A stretch of 33,337 nucleotides of DNA, taken from Deltaproteobacteria bacterium (lineage in GTDB: Bacteria; Desulfobacterota_B; Binatia; UBA9968). The position numbers were made by a program, and so were the translations under genes. The DNA lies in NCBI GenBank assembly GCA_016193385.1, contig JACPSF010000224.1, positions 1-33,337 of the forward strand. The letters run 5' to 3'. The notes under the pieces were generated by a model that saw only the letters and a program-made list of their open reading frames with translations, did not search any database and was not told where the DNA came from. Positions 29,418 to 33,337 of the stretch are shown here, piece after piece (the first letter of the stretch is position 1; each line of letters opens with the position of its first letter).

Positions 29418-29446
29418 TTGACAATGGTTGGGCTGAATGTTATAGA
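29418..29446 (+). promoter_or_regulatory. Sigma-70-type promoter for bactofilin and possibly the atp operon
   Basis: TTGACA at 29418-29423 and TATAGA at 29441-29446, spaced by 17 bases, lie 31 bp before the bactofilin ATG. No other clear promoter stands before atpF', so this one may also serve the ATP synthase genes downstream. Confidence 0.72.
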
Positions 29447-29477
29447 AAAAATTTGTCTTTTAGGGGATTTAAGTCTC

Positions 29478-29933
29478 ATGGCTTGGTTTGATCGCAGCCC
29501 CGGAGGTAAAAAAGGCCCTCTTGAGGAAGCGCCGGAGCCAGCGGTAGAGCCGCCCGGCGCCGCAGACCTCAGCCCGGCTGAATCCACTGGCGAGGAACTG
29601 GTCGCTCATCTATATAAAGGGAGTCGGGTGACTGGACAGCTAACCTTCCATGGTCCCGCGAGGATCGAGGGAACTGTGGAGGGAGAGGTACTTTGCCATG
29701 GGGTTTTGACCATTGGTGAAGGAGCGGAGGTGCGGGCCAAGGTTTCCGGCGACGTCATCATCATACGCGGCAGTGTCGAGGGTGATGTGGCAGCCAAAAA
29801 GAAGGTGGAGCTGGAAAGTCCGGCCCGGCTCTTCGGCAATATTGAAACCCCCCGGCTGGTTGTCGCAGAGGGCGTGTTGTTTGACGGTGATTGCTCCATG
29901 AGAGGGGCAAGGGAGAAGGGTGAGGAGAAATAG
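29478..29933 (+). CDS. Bactofilin
   Basis: This 151-residue cytoskeletal protein polymerises without nucleotide. The central beta-helix domain is clear: YKGSRVTGQLTFHGPARIEGTVEGEVLCHGVLTIGEGAEVRAKVSGDVIIIRGSVEGDVAAKKKVEL, then ARLFGNIETPRLVVAEGVLFDGDCSM. Flanking tails are short and Pro/Glu/Lys-rich. ATG 29478 is chosen because the promoter at 29418-29446 lies within the longer upstream frame. Bactofilins next to atpF' and near parAB are a known arrangement close to the origin in Geobacter-type genomes, where they can act in chromosome segregation or cell shape. parAB is not in this window. Confidence 0.92.
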   Translation: MAWFDRSPGGKKGPLEEAPEPAVEPPGAADLSPAESTGEELVAHLYKGSRVTGQLTFHGPARIEGTVEGEVLCHGVLTIGEGAEVRAKVSGDVIIIRGSVEGDVAAKKKVELESPARLFGNIETPRLVVAEGVLFDGDCSMRGAREKGEEK

Positions 29934-30078
29934 GCTGAGGTTCGCCACTCATCTCATCACCACATCCTAGCTTCATTCCCAGAAATTTTCGCTGTAAAGC
30001 TCGATCGAGCGGGCCTCGAACCATTCTCTCTCTGGGGAAAGCTATGCGCGCGATCGACCACCACGACCTGGGTTAATT

Positions 30079-30507
30079 ATGATCGCACTAGATTATACGG
30101 TCGTCATTCAGATTTTCGCTTTTCTGGTTCTCTGGTTTCTTTTGAGCAAGATCTTGTTCGGGCCTTTTCTCCGACTGGTGGAGGAGAGGGAGCGAAGGAC
30201 TGAGGGTTCGAGGGCGGAGGCCGCGTCTCTCAGGGAGGAAGGCGAGCGGCTGGGGGCGGGCTACGAACGCGGCATTGAAAGCGCCCGGGAGGAGGGGCTG
30301 AGAGTGAAGGAGACATTGTTGGAGGAGGGTCGGCGAGCCAACGAGCGGCTTTTGGCGCAAGCCCGGGAGGAATCGACAAAGCTGCTTCAAGCTGTCCGGG
30401 ACGAGTTGCAGCAGGCCATGCAGCGGGAGCGCGAGGGGGCGGCACGTGAGGCCGAAGAGATCGCCCGGCAAATTGCGGAGAAAGTCCTCGGACGGAGGGT
30501 CGGATGA
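30079..30507 (+). CDS. atpF': ATP synthase F0 subunit b' (first b-type subunit)
   Basis: This 142-residue peripheral-stalk subunit has one membrane helix at about residues 7-27 (VVIQIFAFLVLWFLLSKILFGPF) and then an uninterrupted Glu/Arg/Ala-rich coiled coil to the C-terminus ending AEEIARQIAEKVLGR. The beginning FLRLVEERERRTEG just after the helix is typical of b/b' proteins. It is the first of two consecutive b-type genes, so the stalk is likely a b-b' heterodimer. The ATGA overlap (30504-30507) couples it to atpF. Confidence 0.9.
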   Translation: MIALDYTVVIQIFAFLVLWFLLSKILFGPFLRLVEERERRTEGSRAEAASLREEGERLGAGYERGIESAREEGLRVKETLLEEGRRANERLLAQAREESTKLLQAVRDELQQAMQREREGAAREAEEIARQIAEKVLGRRVG

Positions 30508-31052
30508 GGCTTCTGTTAGGCCTGTGGGTCACCCAGGCTTGGGCGGCGGGTTCAGGTGCCGAGGAGGCCCATGAAGTGGCGTGGTTTCAGCTCATCTTTC
30601 CGCTCGTCAACTTTCTCATTTTCGCCTACCTGATCAAGCGCTACCTGCTGCCCGTGCTGCGGGATTACCTGCGGGGGCGGCGCGGCAGGATTGTTAGCGC
30701 GGTGAAAGAGGCAGAGGAGGATCGGGCGCGCGCCGAGGCGATAGTCCAGGATTACCGGGGTCGGCTGGCGCGCCTTGAGGCGGAGACCCAGGAGCTGCGC
30801 GAAAGGCTGCGGCAGGAAGGTGAGAAAGGGCGGGCCAGGCTTGTCGCCGAGGCCGAGGAGTTAGCCGCCAAGGTCAAAGCCGACGCTGATTTCTTGGCGC
30901 AACAGGAAGTCAAGGCGCGGCGCCAGCAGTTGAGAGCCGAGATGGCCTCGATGGCTGAGCGCAAGGCCGCCGAGATGCTCCAGCAGCAGTTGACTGCCGC
31001 AGACCAGCAGCGTCTGGTCGAAGAATTTGTGCACGGTGTAGGACAGATTTGA
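30504..31052 (+). CDS. atpF: ATP synthase F0 subunit b
   Basis: This 182-residue second b-type subunit starts within an ATGA overlap. Residues 1-15 (MRLLLGLWVTQAWAA) resemble a short leader, followed by EEAHEVAWFQLIFPLVNFLIFAYLIKRYLLPVLRDYL, the membrane helix and the arginine-rich turn of subunit b. The remaining 120 residues are a charged coiled coil that bridges to subunit delta. It joins F0 to F1 with atpF'. The next gene, atpH, overlaps its stop (TGATG). Confidence 0.92.
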   Translation: MRLLLGLWVTQAWAAGSGAEEAHEVAWFQLIFPLVNFLIFAYLIKRYLLPVLRDYLRGRRGRIVSAVKEAEEDRARAEAIVQDYRGRLARLEAETQELRERLRQEGEKGRARLVAEAEELAAKVKADADFLAQQEVKARRQQLRAEMASMAERKAAEMLQQQLTAADQQRLVEEFVHGVGQI

Positions 31053-31594
31053 TGGTCGAAGGAAGGTTAAGTCGCAGATACGCGAGGGCCCTTTTCCAGC
31101 TGGCCCTTGAAGAGGCGCGGGAGGCAGAGGTGGGCCAGGAAATCAGCCGCTATGCCGAGGTCTACACGACGTCGGCACTTATCCGGGTGGTTAGCAATCG
31201 CGCCCTGGCGGCACGGGCGCGGAAGAATGTGGTGATCGAGGTCGCCCGGTCCGTTGGCCTTTCCTCCCTCATGATCCATTTCTTATCCCTCCTGGTGGAC
31301 CGGGATCGCGTGGGCCTTCTTCCCTCGATCGCTTCGCGTTATCGGCGGTTGCTGGACGAGGCAAAGGGTCGAGTCGAGGCCCGGGTCGTCGCAGCGGCCC
31401 TGCTAAGTCGGGATATGATGGAGAGGGTTCGTGTAGCGCTCCAGAGCATCTCCGGCAAGGAAGTGATCCTGCACGAAGAGACTGATCTAGGGCTCATCGG
31501 GGGGGTGCGGATCGAGTTGGAAGGCAGAGTCTACGATGGCAGCGTGCGCACCCAACTGGAAAAAATGAAGCAGCGCATTGAGCGCGGGTACTGA
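31052..31594 (+). CDS. atpH: ATP synthase F1 subunit delta
   Basis: This 180-residue protein caps the F1 head and binds the b stalk. The family pattern is complete: [18 protein letters not shown] at the N-terminus, [39 protein letters not shown] in the middle, and [32 protein letters not shown] at the end. ATG 31052 overlaps the atpF stop. A TTG one codon earlier is also open. It is followed after 64 bp by atpA, the gap holding two copies of CCTGAGCTC (31604-31612 and 31620-31628). Confidence 0.95.
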   Translation: MVEGRLSRRYARALFQLALEEAREAEVGQEISRYAEVYTTSALIRVVSNRALAARARKNVVIEVARSVGLSSLMIHFLSLLVDRDRVGLLPSIASRYRRLLDEAKGRVEARVVAAALLSRDMMERVRVALQSISGKEVILHEETDLGLIGGVRIELEGRVYDGSVRTQLEKMKQRIERGY

Positions 31595-31658
31595 AGGCTT
31601 CGACCTGAGCTCCCCTCGGCCTGAGCTCGGGACGAAGGCAGCCGAAGGAGGCAGAAGG

Positions 31659-33167
31659 ATGGAGATTGGCACAGCGGAAATCAGCCGGATCATTAAGGAG
31701 CAGATCCGGGATTATGACAAGGCGGTGGAGGTTCAGGAGGTCGGGACCGTCCTGTCCACTGGCGACGGCATCGCCCGCATCTACGGGCTTGACCGCGTGG
31801 CTGCGGGGGAGCTGCTGGAGTTTCCCCACGGGATCTACGGCGTGGCGCTGAACCTCGAGGAAGACAACGTCGGCGCCGCTCTCTTCGGCGAGACGCATCT
31901 CATCGGAGAGGGAGATACGGTCAAGCGCACGGGTCGGATTGCCGAGGTGGCAGTCGGGGAAGCCCTGGTCGGCCGGGTGGTGAACGCCTTGGGCGAGCCG
32001 ATCGACGGCCGCGGGCCCATCGAGATCAAGGAGAGAAGGAGGATCGAGGTCAAGGCCCCAGGGATCATAGCGCGACAGCCCGTCAAAGAACCGCTTCAAA
32101 CCGGGCTCAAAGCGATCGACGCGATGATTCCCATCGGCCGGGGCCAGCGCGAGCTGATCATCGGCGACCGGCAGACGGGCAAGACCGCGCTGGTCATCGA
32201 CACCATCATCAACCAGAAAGGCGGCAATGTCACCTGCATCTATGTCGCCATCGGACAGAAGCGCTCCACGGTCGCGCAAGTCGTGGATCGGCTGCGGCGG
32301 GACGGTTCCATGGAGTATACGATCGTCGTCTCCGCCACGGCCGCCGAATCGGCGCCGCTGCAGTTCATCGCTCCCTATACCGGCTGCACCATGGGAGAGC
32401 ACATCCGCGACCGCGGCGGCCATGCCCTAGTCATCTACGATGATCTCTCCAAGCATGCCGTGGCCTACCGGCAGCTCTCGCTGCTGCTGCGCCGTCCGCC
32501 GGGCCGGGAGGCGTTCCCGGGAGACGTTTTCTACCTCCACTCGCGCCTGCTCGAGCGCGCGGCCAAACTGAGCGATGCCCGCGGCGGCGGTTCGCTCACG
32601 GCCCTTCCCATCATCGAGACCCAGGCAGGCGACGTCTCGGCTTACATCCCCACGAATGTGATCTCGATCACCGATGGGCAGATCTATCTCGAAAGCGATC
32701 TCTTTTACTCCGGCGTGCGGCCGGCGATCAACGTAGGCCTTTCAGTCTCGCGCGTCGGGGGCGCCGCCCAGATTAAGGCGATGAAGCAGGTGGCGGGAAG
32801 TCTCCGCTTGGACCTCGCCCAATACCGGGAGATGGCGGCCTTTGCCCAATTCGGCTCCGACCTGGACGCGACCACCCAGCGCCAGATCGCCCGGGGAAGT
32901 CGCCTGGTGGAGATCCTCAAGCAGGATCAATATGCGCCGTTGACCGTGGCGAAGCAGATCCTGATCATCTATGCCGGGACCAACGGCTTTGTAGATCATC
33001 TCCCGGTCGGCGCGCTCAAGAAGTACGAGCGCGAGCTCTATGCCTTCGTTGAGTCCAGTTATCCCGATCTGCTTCCGGAAATCCTCAAAAAGCGTGAGCT
33101 GGATGAGGAGCTGCGCGGCAAGATCAAAAAAATCTTAGAGGAATTTAACTCGAGCTTTAAGGAATAG
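31659..33167 (+). CDS. atpA: ATP synthase F1 subunit alpha
   Basis: This is the 502-residue non-catalytic nucleotide-binding subunit of the F1 head. ATG 31659 has AAGGAGG in front and gives the usual start [17 protein letters not shown] longer frame from 31578 adds 27 unrelated residues. The P-loop GDRQTGKT lies at 169-176 with Lys175, the same number as in E. coli. [62 protein letters not shown] and the arginine-finger region [14 protein letters not shown] are all present. It should assemble with beta, gamma, delta and epsilon. The genes for beta and epsilon lie beyond the window. Confidence 0.98.
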   Translation: MEIGTAEISRIIKEQIRDYDKAVEVQEVGTVLSTGDGIARIYGLDRVAAGELLEFPHGIYGVALNLEEDNVGAALFGETHLIGEGDTVKRTGRIAEVAVGEALVGRVVNALGEPIDGRGPIEIKERRRIEVKAPGIIARQPVKEPLQTGLKAIDAMIPIGRGQRELIIGDRQTGKTALVIDTIINQKGGNVTCIYVAIGQKRSTVAQVVDRLRRDGSMEYTIVVSATAAESAPLQFIAPYTGCTMGEHIRDRGGHALVIYDDLSKHAVAYRQLSLLLRRPPGREAFPGDVFYLHSRLLERAAKLSDARGGGSLTALPIIETQAGDVSAYIPTNVISITDGQIYLESDLFYSGVRPAINVGLSVSRVGGAAQIKAMKQVAGSLRLDLAQYREMAAFAQFGSDLDATTQRQIARGSRLVEILKQDQYAPLTVAKQILIIYAGTNGFVDHLPVGALKKYERELYAFVESSYPDLLPEILKKRELDEELRGKIKKILEEFNSSFKE

Positions 33168-33185
33168 GACCGAGGACTGAACGAA

Positions 33186-33239
33186 TTGAACTACTTGAAC
33201 CGTTTAAACAGTTTAAATCGTTCAAGCCGTTCAAAGTGT
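33186..33239. repeat. Tandem nonamer array (6 x 9 bp) between atpA and atpG
   Basis: Six 9-bp units in register: TTGAACTAC, TTGAACCGT, TTAAACAGT, TTAAATCGT, TCAAGCCGT, TCAAAGTGT. The consensus is TYRAAVCGT-like. The array fills over half of the 92-bp gap between atpA and atpG. Like the heptamer arrays at 20241 and 21863, it lies inside an operon, but the period is 9. Confidence 0.78.
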
Positions 33240-33259
33240 CTATGCAGCCCAACTGAGCC

Positions 33260-33337
33260 ATGGCAACTTTAAAGGCAATACGCAAACGGATCGTTTCGAT
33301 CCGCAACACGCAGCAGATCACCAAGGCGATGAAGATG
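33260..33337 (+). CDS. atpG: ATP synthase F1 subunit gamma, 3' end outside window
   Basis: Only the first 26 codons are present. They read MATLKAIRKRIVSIRNTQQI followed by TKAMKM, the highly conserved N-terminal helix of the rotor shaft that sits in the centre of F1. ATG 33260 follows atpA after 92 bp. No strong Shine-Dalgarno is visible, and the nonamer array lies just upstream. The gene order atpF'-F-H-A-G predicts atpD and atpC downstream. Confidence 0.93.
   Translation, partial: MATLKAIRKRIVSIRNTQQITKAMKM

Noticed and set aside
31494..32423. 309-codon minus-strand frame antisense to atpA
   Set aside because: Antisense shadow of a highly conserved gene.

Overview
The window looks like chromosomal DNA of an uncultured Gram-negative bacterium with a moderately GC-rich genome. 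It spans the replication origin: dnaA and dnaN lie next to each other, with DnaA boxes before dnaA and between the two genes. The F-type ATP synthase is split into an atpZ-atpI-atpB-atpE operon and a bactofilin-atpF'-atpF-atpH-atpA-atpG operon, as in Geobacter-like Deltaproteobacteria. Solitary substrate-binding proteins without permeases, a 4,5-dihydroxyphthalate-decarboxylase-like protein and a benzoate-CoA-ligase-like enzyme recall Binatota, Rokubacteria (Methylomirabilota) or related deltaproteobacterial metagenome lineages. The sequence alone does not settle which.

Layout. 1-3075: the 3' end of an ABC_sub_bind-type binding protein, a micro-HTH gene and an orphan sensor kinase. 3508-6326: DegT-type aminotransferase, sedoheptulose-7-phosphate isomerase (gmhA) and a conserved GSU2090-like protein, suggesting surface sugar synthesis. 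6638-9533: endonuclease-III-like glycosylase, SAM hydroxide adenosyltransferase, site-2 protease and dCMP deaminase, the last three joined by TGATG overlaps. 9582-12739 (minus): atpE, atpB, atpI, atpZ and hemL, with a hairpin-rich gap between hemL and atpZ. 12740-15817: oriC, dnaA, dnaN. 15842-18427 (minus): PEP-mutase/isocitrate-lyase family enzyme, SDR protein and a periplasmic-binding-fold protein. 18532-19515: exported NMT1-type binding protein. 19527-23402 (minus): aldehyde dehydrogenase, benzoate-CoA-ligase-like enzyme and class II aldolase, an aromatic or acyl catabolic operon whose two gaps are filled by heptamer repeat arrays. 23520-24296: DUF72. 24348-28963: accessory region with hicB-hicA, a probable EVE plus PD-(D/E)XK nuclease, two small acidic proteins, a DHH phosphoesterase overlapping a multi-pass membrane protein, and a TfoX-N-like protein. 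28967-33337: nfeD, bactofilin and the second ATP synthase operon, cut off inside atpG.

How it fits together. Both ATP synthase operons point away from oriC, so they are transcribed with the forks and sit at high gene dosage. Bactofilin and atpF' usually lie near parAB and oriC in related genomes. Here about 13 kb of catabolic and accessory genes separate dnaN from bactofilin, and no parAB is seen. The least ordinary signals are the phased 7-bp and 9-bp tandem arrays inside operons, the clear DnaA-trio unwinding module, the twin 19-bp repeat where the adjoining ends of two genes look damaged, and the accessory island. No tRNA, rRNA, CRISPR array or intact transposase was seen.
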